Positions 1 through 8,093 of a stretch of DNA of 64,000 bases are shown piece by piece. This DNA comes from Streptomyces sp. NBC_01016 (GTDB lineage Bacteria > Actinomycetota > Actinomycetes > Streptomycetales > Streptomycetaceae). The stretch is taken from assembly GCF_026341035.1 (NCBI RefSeq), contig NZ_JAPEOQ010000001.1, forward strand, positions 2,356,001 to 2,420,000, in the 5' to 3' direction. A program made the translations under genes and the position numbers. Below the pieces are notes generated by a model that was not told where the DNA came from, did not search any database, and saw nothing but the letters and a program-made list of their open reading frames with translations. Numbering within the stretch: position 1 is the stretch's first letter; every line of letters begins with the position of its first letter.

Positions 1-7
1 GCCGGTC

Positions 8-35
8 GGGGTGCCGTGATCGCTTACGGCACCCC
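8..35. terminator. Hairpin at left edge, likely terminator of a gene outside the window
   Basis: A 10-bp perfect inverted repeat (GGGGTGCCGT / ACGGCACCCC) encloses an 8-nt loop. No gene ends beside it inside the window, so it probably closes a transcript coming from the left. There is no U-tract, as is common for actinobacterial terminators. Confidence 0.5.
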
Positions 36-150
36 GGAGGCGGCCTCGCGGAGCGGGGTGGGGTGGTGGCGGAAGGCGCGGCGGTGGCGCAGGAGGTGAT
101 CGTCTAGAGTGCCAACGGCCGTGCAAGGCAAGCGGGTTGGGTGAGGGGCG

Positions 151-756
151 ATGTGCGTGGGCGTGGGAATTCGGCGGGCCGGGGAGGCGGACCGGGATCT
201 TGTGGTGCGGCTGCTCGACGAGGCGTTCATGGACGACCCGGTCAGCGGCTGGGTGTTTCCCGGTGAGCAGCAGCGCCGGGAGCGGCACTCCGGGCTCATG
301 GCGGTGTTCGCGGATGCGACGTTCGCGGACGGATATGTGGATCTCACCGAGGACGGTTCGGCCGTCGCGCTGTGGATGGACATGCCGGCCGAGCCGGAGG
401 ACGAGGGCGACGAGGACGTGCCCGCGCAGGTGCGGGCGGCCGTCGATCCCGACAACGTACGGGTGGAGCAGATAGCCCGGTGGACGGCGCAGGCGCATCC
501 CGTGGGCCGGGCGCACGCCTACCTGTGGATGATCGGCGTCACGCCCGAGCGGCAGGGGCAGGGCCTGGGGACCGCGTTGATGGCGCCGGTGCTCGAGCGC
601 TGCGACCGCGAGGGGCTGCCCGCCTACCTGGAGGCCAGCAACCCGCGCAGCCGGGAGCTGTACGGGCGCCTCGGGTTCGTCTTCACCGGCACGGCGATCG
701 AACTGCCGGACGGGCCGACGGTCTGGCCCATGTGGCGGGAGCCGGACGCCGGCTGA
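151..756 (+). CDS. GNAT family N-acetyltransferase
   Basis: This 201-residue protein has the GNAT acyl-CoA-binding signature at about residues 130-145 (GVTPERQGQGLGTALM, the R/Q-x-x-G-x-G/A loop) and a typical C-terminal strand with ASNPRSRELYGRLGF. It should transfer an acyl group from acyl-CoA to a small amine or protein N-terminus; the substrate cannot be read from the sequence. The acidic middle section (EPEDEGDEDVP, near residue 78) is a variable loop. The start is uncertain: ATG at 151 has a GAGGGG motif very close upstream, and GTG at 157 would be better spaced. It stands alone, convergent with the dehydrogenase on its right. Confidence 0.9.
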   Translation: MCVGVGIRRAGEADRDLVVRLLDEAFMDDPVSGWVFPGEQQRRERHSGLMAVFADATFADGYVDLTEDGSAVALWMDMPAEPEDEGDEDVPAQVRAAVDPDNVRVEQIARWTAQAHPVGRAHAYLWMIGVTPERQGQGLGTALMAPVLERCDREGLPAYLEASNPRSRELYGRLGFVFTGTAIELPDGPTVWPMWREPDAG

Positions 757-811
757 CGCCGCAGTGAGCAGACCGCAGTGAGTGAGCAGATCGCCGTAAG
801 CAGGACATCGG

Positions 812-1696
812 TCAGGCGTCAGGGAAGCTCGCGAAGTATGTCGCGGCCATGTCCTCCTCGCCGTGTCCCTGCTCGGACGCGCGCTGGAAGCGGTCGCGGG
901 CGGCCGCCACCGCGTCCACGCGGATGCCCGCGCGCTCGGCCGCGGCGAGCACCAGGCCCGCGTCCTTCGCCGCGTTGTCCACGGAGAAGCTGGGGGTGTA
1001 GTCGTCGCCCCGGATGGCCGCGGACTTGGTCTGGAAGTACCCGCTGTCCAGCGGGCCGCCGGTGATGGCCGCCACCAGGTCGTTCGCGTCCACGCCGAGC
1101 CCGTGGGCCAGCGCGAGGGCCTCGCCGACGCCCGTGGTCAGCGCGAGCACCCAGGAGTTGAGGGCGAGCTTGAGGCGGCTGGCCGCGCCCGGCCTGCCGT
1201 CGCCGACCCACAGCGTGCGGGAGCCGATGGCGTCGAAGAGCGGCTGGGCGCTCGCGCGCGTGGTGTCGGCGCCGGCCGCGAGCACGGTCAGCGTGCCCTG
1301 CTCGGCGGGTTGCCGGGTGCCCAGGACGGGCGCGTCGACCAGCAGGAGCCCGGCGCGGGCCGCGTACTCGGCGAGCTCGTCGATGCCCTCGCCCACGGTT
1401 CCGGACTGCACCCAGACGGTGCCGGGCTTCGGTGTGGCCTCCTGGACGACGTCCAGGGTGCGCGGACCGTCGGGCAGGACGGTCACGACGACATCGGCGT
1501 CCCGGGCCGCGTCGGACGGGCTGTCCGCGACCGTCACGCCGTCGGCCGCCAGCGGCTCGGCCTTCGTACGGGTCCGGTTCCAGGCCCGCACGGTGAACCC
1601 GGCGCGCGCCAGATTGCGGGCCATCGGCGCGCCGATCGTGCCGGTGCCGAGCACGGCGACGACGGGGCCTGCGGTGGACGGGGCGGTGCTGCTCAT
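812..1696 (-). CDS. NAD(P)-dependent oxidoreductase, 3-hydroxyisobutyrate dehydrogenase/GLYR family
   Basis: A 294-residue member of the beta-hydroxyacid dehydrogenase superfamily. The N-terminal Rossmann motif is LGTGTIGAPMARNL (residues 15-28), followed by the WNRT signature, where the Arg usually favours NADP(H). The helix-forming C-terminal domain carries the catalytic Lys in GAASRLKLALN, with its conserved downstream Asn. The family oxidises or reduces 3-hydroxy acids or imines, including the imine reductase branch; the substrate is not determinable here. I start at ATG 1696, which has a GGGAG ribosome site 7 nt upstream, rather than the longer in-frame ATG at 1741. The next gene upstream on the same strand is 46 bp away, so co-transcription is possible. 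Confidence 0.88.
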   Translation of the reverse strand: MSSTAPSTAGPVVAVLGTGTIGAPMARNLARAGFTVRAWNRTRTKAEPLAADGVTVADSPSDAARDADVVVTVLPDGPRTLDVVQEATPKPGTVWVQSGTVGEGIDELAEYAARAGLLLVDAPVLGTRQPAEQGTLTVLAAGADTTRASAQPLFDAIGSRTLWVGDGRPGAASRLKLALNSWVLALTTGVGEALALAHGLGVDANDLVAAITGGPLDSGYFQTKSAAIRGDDYTPSFSVDNAAKDAGLVLAAAERAGIRVDAVAAARDRFQRASEQGHGEEDMAATYFASFPDA

Positions 1697-1742
1697 GAGC
1701 GAACTCCCTGGGTGCGGTGTGTCCTCCGTGCGTGTCTCCACC

Positions 1743-2567
1743 TCAGACGCTAGCTCGTACCGAGGCCTCCATCGCGGTCACGAACGACTCCCGCGTCGCC
1801 TCGTCCACCAGGTCGAGCGAGAGGTACGGGTTGAGGTCCTCCAGCTCCACGAGGAGTAGCTCGCCGTCCGGAGCGCGGCAGGCGTCGACGCGCTGGATGC
1901 CGTGCGGGAGCGTGTTCCACTCGACGAAGGTGCGGGCGAACTCCCGGTCCGCCGCGGTCGGTTCGTACGGGCGCAGTTCCCAGCGGCGCGCCGGATCGGG
2001 CGCGTACAGGGCGTAAAGCAGCTGGTCGTCGACGAAGTAGAACGAGACCTCGTACTGGAAGTCGATGCGCGGCTGCACCAGCAGGCCGTCCCCGTACGGG
2101 AGTTCGGCGAGCTCGGCGGCGGGTACGACGCGCAGGCCTATCGAGTCCGCGCCCAGCTTCGGCTTCGCGATGTACGTGTCGGCCTTCGGCAGCAGGGCCA
2201 GGTCCGCCGCCCGGTCGGCCGTCGGGATGACCGGATACCCGGCCGTGGTCAGGTCCAGGAGGTACTGCTTGCCGGCCATGTCGGCGCGCCCGGTCAGCGG
2301 GTTGTAGACGTTCGTGCCGCGCTCCAGGGCCCGCGCGCGGAACGCGTCGTACGCCTCCTGGTAGCCGAGCACCGGGCCGCTGTTGCGGACCACGACGGCG
2401 TCGAAGCCGTCCATGAGCGCGGTCGCGTCCAGGGGGTGGCACAGGGCGAGGTCGAACGCGGAGCGCAGCCGGGAGGTGAGGTAAATGTCCTCGTCGCAGT
2501 AGCGGCGCCCCTGTGCGGGATACGCGAGATCGGTGACGTAGAGGACGCGGGGCCGGCGCGGGGACAA
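1743..2567 (-). CDS. ATP-grasp-like protein of unknown substrate
   Basis: A 274-residue soluble protein read from a TTG start with AGGAG 8 nt upstream. The sequence order fits a compact ATP-grasp fold: an N-terminal pre-ATP-grasp region (VLYVTDLAYP), a middle segment ADTYIAKPKLGADS resembling the ATP-binding Lys strand and glycine loop, and a C-terminal LLVELEDLNPYLSLD that matches the metal-binding Glu...Glu-x-Asn pattern. Such proteins ligate a carboxylate to an amine or thiol through an acylphosphate. No neighbour points to a substrate. It could also be an inactive homologue, and I cannot assign a pathway. Confidence 0.7.
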   Translation of the reverse strand: MSPRRPRVLYVTDLAYPAQGRRYCDEDIYLTSRLRSAFDLALCHPLDATALMDGFDAVVVRNSGPVLGYQEAYDAFRARALERGTNVYNPLTGRADMAGKQYLLDLTTAGYPVIPTADRAADLALLPKADTYIAKPKLGADSIGLRVVPAAELAELPYGDGLLVQPRIDFQYEVSFYFVDDQLLYALYAPDPARRWELRPYEPTAADREFARTFVEWNTLPHGIQRVDACRAPDGELLLVELEDLNPYLSLDLVDEATRESFVTAMEASVRASV

Positions 2568-2630
2568 GACGGGACTCCTGATGGTGCCAAAGGGGTGACG
2601 CCGGGGGAGCGCGGCGCTTCGGGGGACGCC

Positions 2631-2675
2631 GAAGGGGCCCGGCCGAGCGGCAGTGCCGTTCGGCCGGGCCCCTTC
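2631..2675 (-). terminator. Strong hairpin terminator downstream of sodN
   Basis: GAAGGGGCCCGGCCGA pairs perfectly with TCGGCCGGGCCCCTTC around a 13-nt loop, giving a 16-bp stem. It lies 62 bp past the sodN stop and 63 bp before the downstream TTG-started gene, so it should end the sodN transcript and define the 3' end of any RNA processed from it. Confidence 0.8.
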
Positions 2676-2737
2676 AGTGGTTCACTGACCCGCGGGGGTG
2701 CACCGCCCGCCGGTCGTCGATGTGAACAGGGCCTGGA
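2631..2737 (-). ncRNA. Candidate sodN 3'-UTR regulatory RNA (s-SodF type)
   Basis: In Streptomyces coelicolor the sodN mRNA 3' UTR is processed to a stable small RNA that base-pairs with the 5' end of sodF mRNA and silences the iron superoxide dismutase when nickel is available. Here a 62-nt 3' UTR followed by a very strong hairpin has the right place, size and terminator. The sodF gene is not in this window, so complementarity could not be checked; this assignment rests on synteny and architecture only. Confidence 0.35.
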
Positions 2738-3133
2738 TCAGGCCTTCTTGGTCTCCCAGAAGATCTTGTCGATCTGGGCGATGTAGTCCAGAGCCTTCTG
2801 GCCCGTGGCCGGGTCCGACGAGCCCTTGGCGGCCGAGAGGGCCTTGAGGGTGTCGTTGACCAGCTGGTGCAGCTCCGGGTACTTCTCGAAGTGCGGCGGC
2901 TTGAAGTAGTCGCTCCAGAGCACCGAGACGTGGTGCTTGGCGAGCTCGGCGCGCTGCTCCTTGATACCGATGGCGCGCGTCTGGAACTGCGCGTCGTCGT
3001 TGGCGGCCATCTTCTCCTGGACGGCCTTGACCGACTCGGCCTCGATGCGGGCCTGGGCGGGGTCGTACACGCCGCAGGGGAGGTCGCAGTGGGCGCTGGC
3101 CTTCACCTTGGGGGCGAACAGGCGGGAAAGCAT
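2738..3133 (-). CDS. sodN: Nickel-containing superoxide dismutase (precursor)
   Basis: The 131-residue product has a 14-residue leader (MLSRLFAPKVKASA) followed by HCDLPCGVYDP, the nickel hook in which mature His1, Cys2 and Cys6 bind the metal. Mature length is 117 residues, normal for the four-helix NiSOD that assembles as a cytoplasmic hexamer and converts superoxide to oxygen and peroxide. The ATG at 3133 is chosen because it gives exactly the known leader; a longer frame upstream would add 47 residues not seen in the family. The divergent neighbour encodes the peptidase that removes the leader. In related species expression depends on nickel. Confidence 0.97.
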   Translation of the reverse strand: MLSRLFAPKVKASAHCDLPCGVYDPAQARIEAESVKAVQEKMAANDDAQFQTRAIGIKEQRAELAKHHVSVLWSDYFKPPHFEKYPELHQLVNDTLKALSAAKGSSDPATGQKALDYIAQIDKIFWETKKA

Positions 3134-3159
3134 GTAGCTGTTCCTTCCTCGTGATCGTC

Positions 3160-3206
3160 TTCTCGGGTGCGACATTACTCCGTGGGGAACGGCTTTTCTC
3201 GGGTGC
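3160..3206. repeat. Direct repeat TTCTCGGGTGC in the sodN/sodX intergenic region
   Basis: Two exact 11-bp copies lie at 3160-3170 and 3196-3206, a 36-bp period. They fall in the 191-bp divergent promoter region between sodN and sodX, so they could be binding sites for a regulator or promoter elements. Chance duplication cannot be excluded. Confidence 0.4.
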
Positions 3207-3324
3207 CCCCGGCGGCTTAGGACAAAAGTCCGGGGCGAGACTGGGACTGGTGGAGGATGGGACCCTAAGGGCACCGGACCTACGGGCCGGCGGGAGCAGC
3301 GGTGGGAACCGGGGAGGTTTTCTG

Positions 3325-3777
3325 ATGCCCGAGGCGATCGAGGAGATGCGCGAGGCGAAGGTGCCGTTTCAGATCATCGAGGTGGAGGGACCTTCCATGG
3401 TCCCGACGCTGTACCCCGGTGACTGGATGCTGGTGCAGCACGGCGCGCGGGTGCGGGCGGGCGACGTGATCGTCCTGCGCCACCCCTTCCAGCAGGATCT
3501 GCTGGTGGTGAAGCGGATCGCCGAGCGGCGCGAGGGCGGCTGGTGGGTGCGCGGCGACAATCCGGGCGCCGGTGGCGACAGCACGGTGTACGGGGTCGTG
3601 CCGGACGAGCTGGTGCTCGCGAAGGTGCGCGGCAGGCTGCGGCGCCGCAGGCCGTGGGTCGAGGGCGAGGGTCAGCGTTCGGTGACGGCGGTGCTGTCCT
3701 GGGTCTTCTCGGCGGTACGTCCCGTGCTGGCGGACCGGTCGGGGCGGTCGGCCTCCAAGCGCTTGCGGGCCCGGTAG
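3325..3777 (+). CDS. sodX: SodX, S26-family peptidase for maturation of NiSOD
   Basis: A 150-residue S26 signal-peptidase-fold enzyme. The catalytic Ser lies in EGPSMVPTLYPGD (about residue 24) and the general-base Lys in LLVVKRIAERR (about residue 55), followed by the WWVRGDNPGAGGDST box that is conserved in the family. SodX removes the short leader of SodN so that nickel can bind the new N-terminus. There is no N-terminal transmembrane anchor, which fits a cytoplasmic substrate. ATG 3325 has GGGGAGG 7 nt upstream and is preferred over an upstream in-frame ATG. Its last 106 bp overlap the end of the convergent CGNR gene. Confidence 0.95.
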   Translation: MPEAIEEMREAKVPFQIIEVEGPSMVPTLYPGDWMLVQHGARVRAGDVIVLRHPFQQDLLVVKRIAERREGGWWVRGDNPGAGGDSTVYGVVPDELVLAKVRGRLRRRRPWVEGEGQRSVTAVLSWVFSAVRPVLADRSGRSASKRLRAR

Positions 3778-4310
3778 GCGGCGACGTTGGCGCGGGTCGC
3801 GCAGCGGTCCGAGCAGTAGCGCCGGGAGCGGTTGGTGGACGTGTCCAGGTAGGCGTTGCGGCAGGGCGTCGCCTCGCACAGGCCGAGGCGGTCGACGCCG
3901 TACTCGGTGAGGTGGAAGGCGAGGCCCATCGCGGCGATGGCGGCGTAGCCGGCCGTCGCGTTCGACGGGTGGTCGGACAGGTGCAGGTGCCACAGCGGGC
4001 GGCCGTCGTCGTCACGATGGTTGTGGCCGGAGATCTGCGGGCTCACCGGGAACTCCAGGAGCAGTGAGTTCAGCAGGTTCACCGCGAGTTCCTCGTCGCC
4101 CCCGTCGGCCGCCTCGAACACCGCGCGCAGCCGCCCTCGTACGCCCCTGAAGCGGGTCAGGTCGGCGTCCGCGGCGCGGCGGGCCGCCTCCTTGTTGGCG
4201 CCGAAGAGCTCGCGCACCGCGTCCACCGACGTCAGGGAGTCCTTGCCGCGATTCGGTTCCTCGGTGTTGACGAGGCGCACGGCGTAGTCCGAGTAATAGG
4301 CCAGTTCCAC
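3672..4310 (-). CDS. CGNR zinc finger / ABATE domain transcription regulator-like protein
   Basis: The 212-residue protein has an N-terminal alpha-helical ABATE-type domain starting AYYSDYAVRLVNTEEP and a C-terminal CGNR-type zinc ribbon, with Cys in LGLCEATPCRN and RRYCSDRCATR (about residues 144-170) followed by a basic helix. Family members are predicted stress-linked DNA-binding regulators; no target is known. The start is GTG 4310. The final 35 codons overlap the 3' end of sodX on the other strand, an arrangement that could give antisense regulation. It is divergent from the methyltransferase on its right, with an inverted repeat between them. Confidence 0.88.
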   Translation of the reverse strand: MELAYYSDYAVRLVNTEEPNRGKDSLTSVDAVRELFGANKEAARRAADADLTRFRGVRGRLRAVFEAADGGDEELAVNLLNSLLLEFPVSPQISGHNHRDDDGRPLWHLHLSDHPSNATAGYAAIAAMGLAFHLTEYGVDRLGLCEATPCRNAYLDTSTNRSRRYCSDRCATRANVAAYRARKRLEADRPDRSASTGRTAEKTQDSTAVTER

Positions 4311-4353
4311 TTGTAGTCCTTACCGGGGCGCTCTATCGTCTTGTCGAGCGAGG

Positions 4354-4384
4354 GTAATACTTGCTCGCGCTGTCAGGGTATTAC
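4354..4384. promoter_or_regulatory. Inverted repeat GTAATAC-N17-GTATTAC between divergent genes
   Basis: Perfect 7-bp arms at 4354-4360 and 4378-4384 sit in the 95-bp space between the divergent CGNR regulator and methyltransferase genes, 22 bp before the methyltransferase start. It is a plausible operator for the adjacent regulator. The TAATAC half could also serve as a -10 element. Confidence 0.45.
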
Positions 4385-4405
4385 AGGGGATCAGGGGAGG
4401 GCTTC

Positions 4406-5176
4406 ATGGCCGAGACCGCTGCCAACACTCGTACCACCGACTGGCGCGCCTGGCAGGAGAGCTGGGACCGGCAACAGGAGTGGTACATGCCCGATCGCGA
4501 GGAGCGGTTCCGGGTGATGCTCGACATGGTCGAGGCGTTTGTCGGGTCCACGCCCCGGGTGCTCGACCTCGCGTGCGGCACGGGGAGTATCACGGACCGG
4601 CTGCTGAGCCGGTTCCCCGGTGCCACGAGTGTGGGGGTCGACCTCGATCCGGCGCTGCTGGCCATCGCGCGGGGCACGTTCGAGGGGGACGAGCGGGTCC
4701 GGTTCGTGACCGCCGACCTCAAGGATCCGCGGTGGACCGAGGCGCTGCCGCACGACTCGTACGACGCGGTGCTCACCGCCACCGCCCTGCACTGGCTGCA
4801 CTCCGAACCTCTCGCGACGCTCTACGGTCAGGTCGCCGGGCTCGTACGCGACGGCGGCGTGTTCATGAACGCGGACCACATGATCGACCAGACGACGCCG
4901 AGGATCAATGCGGCGGAGCGAGAGTTGCGGCATGCGCGGATGGGGTCGGCGAAGGCCTCCGGCGCGGTGGACTGGGCGGAGTGGTGGGGGCTTGCCGCGG
5001 CGGATCCGGTGTTGGCGGGGCCGACGGCTGAGCGGTTCGAGATCTACGGGGAGCATGCGGATGGGGACATGCCGTCGGTGTCCTGGCATGCGGGGGCGCT
5101 TCGCGGGGGTGGGTTCGGGGAGGCGCGGGCCGTGTGGTGTTCGCCGTCTGACGCGGTGGTGCTTGCCGTGAAGTAA
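4406..5176 (+). CDS. Class I SAM-dependent methyltransferase
   Basis: A 256-residue enzyme with SAM-binding motif I VLDLACGTGSITD (about residues 52-64), the acidic motif II GVDLDP, motif III VTADLKD, and motif IV DAVLTATALHWLHS. This places it in the Methyltransf_25/UbiE-like group that acts on small molecules; the acceptor is unknown. The late ATG at 4406, after AGGGGAGGG, is chosen because residues encoded upstream do not resemble the family. GC-rich codon use becomes somewhat relaxed towards the 3' end (many ggg/gcg runs), just before the dispersed intergenic repeat. Confidence 0.88.
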   Translation: MAETAANTRTTDWRAWQESWDRQQEWYMPDREERFRVMLDMVEAFVGSTPRVLDLACGTGSITDRLLSRFPGATSVGVDLDPALLAIARGTFEGDERVRFVTADLKDPRWTEALPHDSYDAVLTATALHWLHSEPLATLYGQVAGLVRDGGVFMNADHMIDQTTPRINAAERELRHARMGSAKASGAVDWAEWWGLAAADPVLAGPTAERFEIYGEHADGDMPSVSWHAGALRGGGFGEARAVWCSPSDAVVLAVK

Positions 5177-5190
5177 GCCCCCGCGGCGAC

Positions 5191-5350
5191 GGCGTTGAGG
5201 TCTCGGGGCTCTGCCCCGGACCCCGCTGCTCAATCGCCGCAGGGGCTTGAATGGCTCACCCGCCGCCGAAAGGCCTGCTCAATCGCCGCAGGGGCTTGAA
5301 TGGCTCACCCGCCGCCGAAAGGCCTGCTCAATCGCCGCAGGGGCTCTAAA
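5191..5350. repeat. Dispersed intergenic repeat copy A with a 49-bp tandem array
   Basis: The segment begins with GGCGTTG then TCGGGGCTCTGCCCCGGA, shared with copies near 38.7, 44.5 and 62.9 kb, and continues into a 49-bp unit (TGCTCAATCGCCGCAGGGGC and following) present twice in full with a partial third copy (5228-5346). It lies between the convergent methyltransferase and ABC transporter genes. The self-complementary GGGGCTCTGCCCC core can form a hairpin in either direction, so it may act as a bidirectional terminator. Confidence 0.75.
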
Positions 5351-5353
5351 TGC

Positions 5354-6118
5354 CTACAGGACCTTCGACAGGAAGGACTGGGTGCGTTCCTGTTGGGGGT
5401 TGGTGAGGACCTCGCGGGGGTCGCCGGCTTCGACCACCACGCCGTCGTCCATGAAGACGAGGCTGTCGCCGACCTCGCGGGCGAAGCCCATCTCGTGTGT
5501 GACGACGATCATCGTCATGCCGGACTCGGCGAGGTCGCGCATGACGTCGAGGACCTCGCCGACCAGCTCCGGGTCGAGCGCGGACGTCGGCTCGTCGAAG
5601 AGCATCAGCTTCGGGTCCATCGCCAGCGCGCGGGCGATCGCCACGCGCTGCTGCTGGCCGCCGGAGAGCTGCGAGGGGTAGCTGTCGGCCTTGTCGGCGA
5701 GGCCGACCCGCTCGAGCAGTTCCTTGGCCCGCGTACGGGCCTGGGACCTCGACTGCTTCTTGACCTGGACCGGCGCCTCCATGACGTTCTCGACGGCCGT
5801 CATGTGCGGGAAGAGGTTGAAGCGCTGGAACACCATGCCGATGTCCCGGCGCTGCTGCGCGACTTCCCGGTCCCGCAGCTCGTACAGCTTGTCGCCCTGC
5901 TGCCGGTAGCCGACCAGGTGCCCGTCGACGTAGAGCCGCCCGGCGTTGACCTTCTCCAGGTGGTTGATGCAGCGCAGGAACGTCGACTTGCCGGAGCCGG
6001 AGGGGCCGATGAGGCAGAAGACCTCGCCCTGCTTGACCTCCAGGTCGATGCCCTTGAGGACCTCTACGTGACCGAAGGACTTGTGGACCTGTTCGGCCTT
6101 GACCATGGCCTCACTCAT
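5354..6118 (-). CDS. Amino acid ABC transporter ATP-binding protein (PAAT family)
   Basis: A complete 254-residue GlnQ-type ATPase: Walker [10 protein letters not shown] (about residue 37), Q-loop, signature LSGGQQQR, Walker [14 protein letters not shown] and H-loop [10 protein letters not shown]. It energises uptake of a polar amino acid together with the overlapping permease and the lipoprotein downstream of them in coordinate terms. Its start overlaps the permease stop by 4 bp (ATGA), so the genes are translationally coupled. The stop lies right next to the 49-bp repeat array. Glutamate or glutamine is a reasonable substrate guess, but the sequence does not prove it. Confidence 0.95.
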   Translation of the reverse strand: MSEAMVKAEQVHKSFGHVEVLKGIDLEVKQGEVFCLIGPSGSGKSTFLRCINHLEKVNAGRLYVDGHLVGYRQQGDKLYELRDREVAQQRRDIGMVFQRFNLFPHMTAVENVMEAPVQVKKQSRSQARTRAKELLERVGLADKADSYPSQLSGGQQQRVAIARALAMDPKLMLFDEPTSALDPELVGEVLDVMRDLAESGMTMIVVTHEMGFAREVGDSLVFMDDGVVVEAGDPREVLTNPQQERTQSFLSKVL

Positions 6119-7062
6119 GCCATGCCTCCGTTCGGACGGCCCAGGGAGATCAGCGTTCCGCGCACCTTCTGCCAGGGCGTGGACGCCAGTTGGCGGCTGG
6201 TGCCGCGCGCGTAGTACCGCTCGATGTAGTACTGGCCGACGCTGAGGATCGACGTCATGATCAGGTACCAGGCGGCGGCGAGGAAGTACATCTCCACCGG
6301 CGAACCGGACTGCTGGCCGATGTCCTGGGCGGCCCGGAACAGTTCGACGAACTGCACCATCGACACCAGGGACGTCGTCTTCAGCATGTTGATGACTTCG
6401 TTGCCCGTGGGCGGCACGATCACGCGCATCGCCTGCGGGATGATCACGCGGCGCAGCGTCTTGCCGTGGCTCATGCCGAGCGCGTGCGAGGCCTCGGTCT
6501 GGCCCTCGTCGACCGACTGCAGGCCGGCGCGGCAGATCTCCGCCATGTACGCGGCCTCGTTGAGGCCGAAGCCGAGCAGCGCCGTCAGGAACGGCGTCAT
6601 GAAGGACGACCAGTAGTCCTTGTAGATCGGCCCGAGGTTGATGTACTCGAAGACGAGGCCCAGGTTGAACCAGATGAACAGCTGGACCAGGACCGGGGTG
6701 CCGCGGAAGAACCAGATGTAGAACCAGGAGATGGAGCTGGTCACCGGGTTCTTCGACAGGCGCATGACGGCGAGCACGATGCCGCCGACGATGCCGATCA
6801 CCATCGCGAGGACGGTGAGGAGCAGCGTCTTCAGGGCGCCGGTGACGATCCGGTCGTCGAAGAAATAGTCCGGGATGGCGCTCCAGTTGATCTTGCCCTG
6901 GCCGAAGGCGTACACGATCAGGGCCAGCAGGGCGATGGCGATGAACGCCGAGAGATACCGCCCGTAGTGCCGCACCGGGATCGCCTTGATGGCTGCCGGC
7001 GGGGCCGCGGGCGGCGGCGTGTCCTGGGGGCCGCCGCCCGTCTTGTCTATGTCAACAGACAC
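6115..7062 (-). CDS. Amino acid ABC transporter permease
   Basis: The 315-residue protein has a proline-rich cytoplasmic N-terminus, a transmembrane helix near residues 34-52 ([15 protein letters not shown]), and the HisM/GlnP-type permease core with further membrane segments. The EAA loop is recognisable as [23 protein letters not shown]. This motif docks on the ATPase. A single permease gene implies a homodimeric pore. The second gene in a leftward operon binding protein-permease-ATPase, it begins 71 bp after the binding protein stop. Confidence 0.93.
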   Translation of the reverse strand: MSVDIDKTGGGPQDTPPPAAPPAAIKAIPVRHYGRYLSAFIAIALLALIVYAFGQGKINWSAIPDYFFDDRIVTGALKTLLLTVLAMVIGIVGGIVLAVMRLSKNPVTSSISWFYIWFFRGTPVLVQLFIWFNLGLVFEYINLGPIYKDYWSSFMTPFLTALLGFGLNEAAYMAEICRAGLQSVDEGQTEASHALGMSHGKTLRRVIIPQAMRVIVPPTGNEVINMLKTTSLVSMVQFVELFRAAQDIGQQSGSPVEMYFLAAAWYLIMTSILSVGQYYIERYYARGTSRQLASTPWQKVRGTLISLGRPNGGMA

Positions 7063-7133
7063 GGATGTTGCCTTTCACGACGTCGCGGACGTCCATGACG
7101 TGAGCCGCGCGGTCAATGACGTGGAACGCGCGG

Positions 7134-8093
7134 TCACTTGCCGCCGTTGAGGGTCGCCGACTTCACGGCACCCGCCTCGACGCCCCACTTGGCGATGACC
7201 TTGTCGTACTCGCCGCTCTTGATGATCGCGTCCAGCGCGGCCTTGATGGCGTCGCGCAGCTGCTTCTGGTCCTTGGAGACCGCGACGCCGTACGGGGCGG
7301 CCTCGACCTGGTCGCCGACGAGCTGGAAGTCCTTGCCACCGCCCGCGGTCTTGACCGCGTACGCGGCGACCGGGAAGTCGGAGGAGCCGGCGTCCGCGCC
7401 GCCGGAGCGCAGACGGGTCTGCGCCTGCTGGTCGTCGTCGAAGGACTGGATGCCGAGCTTCTTGCCGCTCTTGCACTTCTTGGCCTGCGACTTGGCGAGG
7501 TCGTGGGAGACCGTGCCGCGCTGCACGACGATCTTCTTGCCGCAGAGGTCGTCCCAGGTCTTGATGCCCTGGGTCTTGCCCTTCGGTGTGTAGATCGAGA
7601 CGCCCGCGTTGAAGTAGTCGACGAAGTCGACGCCGTCGCCGACCTTCTTGCCGGTGTCGGAGTCGACGCCGTTCTGACGGTCCTTGGTGTCGGTCATGGC
7701 CGACATGGCGATGTCGTAGCGGTTCGACTTCAGGCCCGTGACCAGGGTGTCGAACGTGGCGTTCTGGAACTGGAACGTCACGCCGAGCTGCTTGCCCATC
7801 GCCTTCGCGAGGTCGGGGTCGATGCCGATCGCCTTGCCGGCCTTGTCCTTGAACTCGACGGGCGCGTACGCGATGTCGGAGCCGACCCGGATGACGCCCT
7901 TGTCGCGGATCTCCTTCGGCAGCTTGTCCGCGAGCGGCGCGGACGTGGACCCGGACTTGGTGCTGTCGTCGGACTTGGTCTGGTCTCCGCAGCCGGTCAG
8001 CAGCAGAGTGCCGGCGACCGCGATCGCGCCGACCGCGGCTATCCGGGACTTCGCGGACTTCGCGGTCGTGCGCTGGGTGGTGCTTGCGGTCAT
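7134..8093 (-). CDS. Amino acid ABC transporter substrate-binding lipoprotein
   Basis: A 319-residue solute-binding protein. The N-terminal signal ends in the lipobox LLTGC (Cys about residue 29), giving a membrane-anchored extracellular receptor. The SBP_bac_3 fold is clear from IRVGSDIAYAPVEF, the FDTLVTGLKSNRYDIAMS segment that contacts ligand, and GVAVSKD. An Asp/Gln/Lys-rich insertion (residues about 140-190) carries two Cys that may form a disulphide. ATG 8093 has a CCGGAGGA site 7 nt upstream; a longer in-frame start lacks a signal peptide. It is the first gene of the operon. Confidence 0.93.
   Translation of the reverse strand: MTASTTQRTTAKSAKSRIAAVGAIAVAGTLLLTGCGDQTKSDDSTKSGSTSAPLADKLPKEIRDKGVIRVGSDIAYAPVEFKDKAGKAIGIDPDLAKAMGKQLGVTFQFQNATFDTLVTGLKSNRYDIAMSAMTDTKDRQNGVDSDTGKKVGDGVDFVDYFNAGVSIYTPKGKTQGIKTWDDLCGKKIVVQRGTVSHDLAKSQAKKCKSGKKLGIQSFDDDQQAQTRLRSGGADAGSSDFPVAAYAVKTAGGGKDFQLVGDQVEAAPYGVAVSKDQKQLRDAIKAALDAIIKSGEYDKVIAKWGVEAGAVKSATLNGGK

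Noticed and set aside
24..455. Minus-strand frame at the left edge
   Set aside because: Overlaps the acetyltransferase and reads through the edge hairpin; composition is Ser/Arg/Thr-rich without family features.
5228..5346. CRISPR-like array
   Set aside because: The 49-bp units are directly abutting, identical and without spacers, and no cas gene is near.
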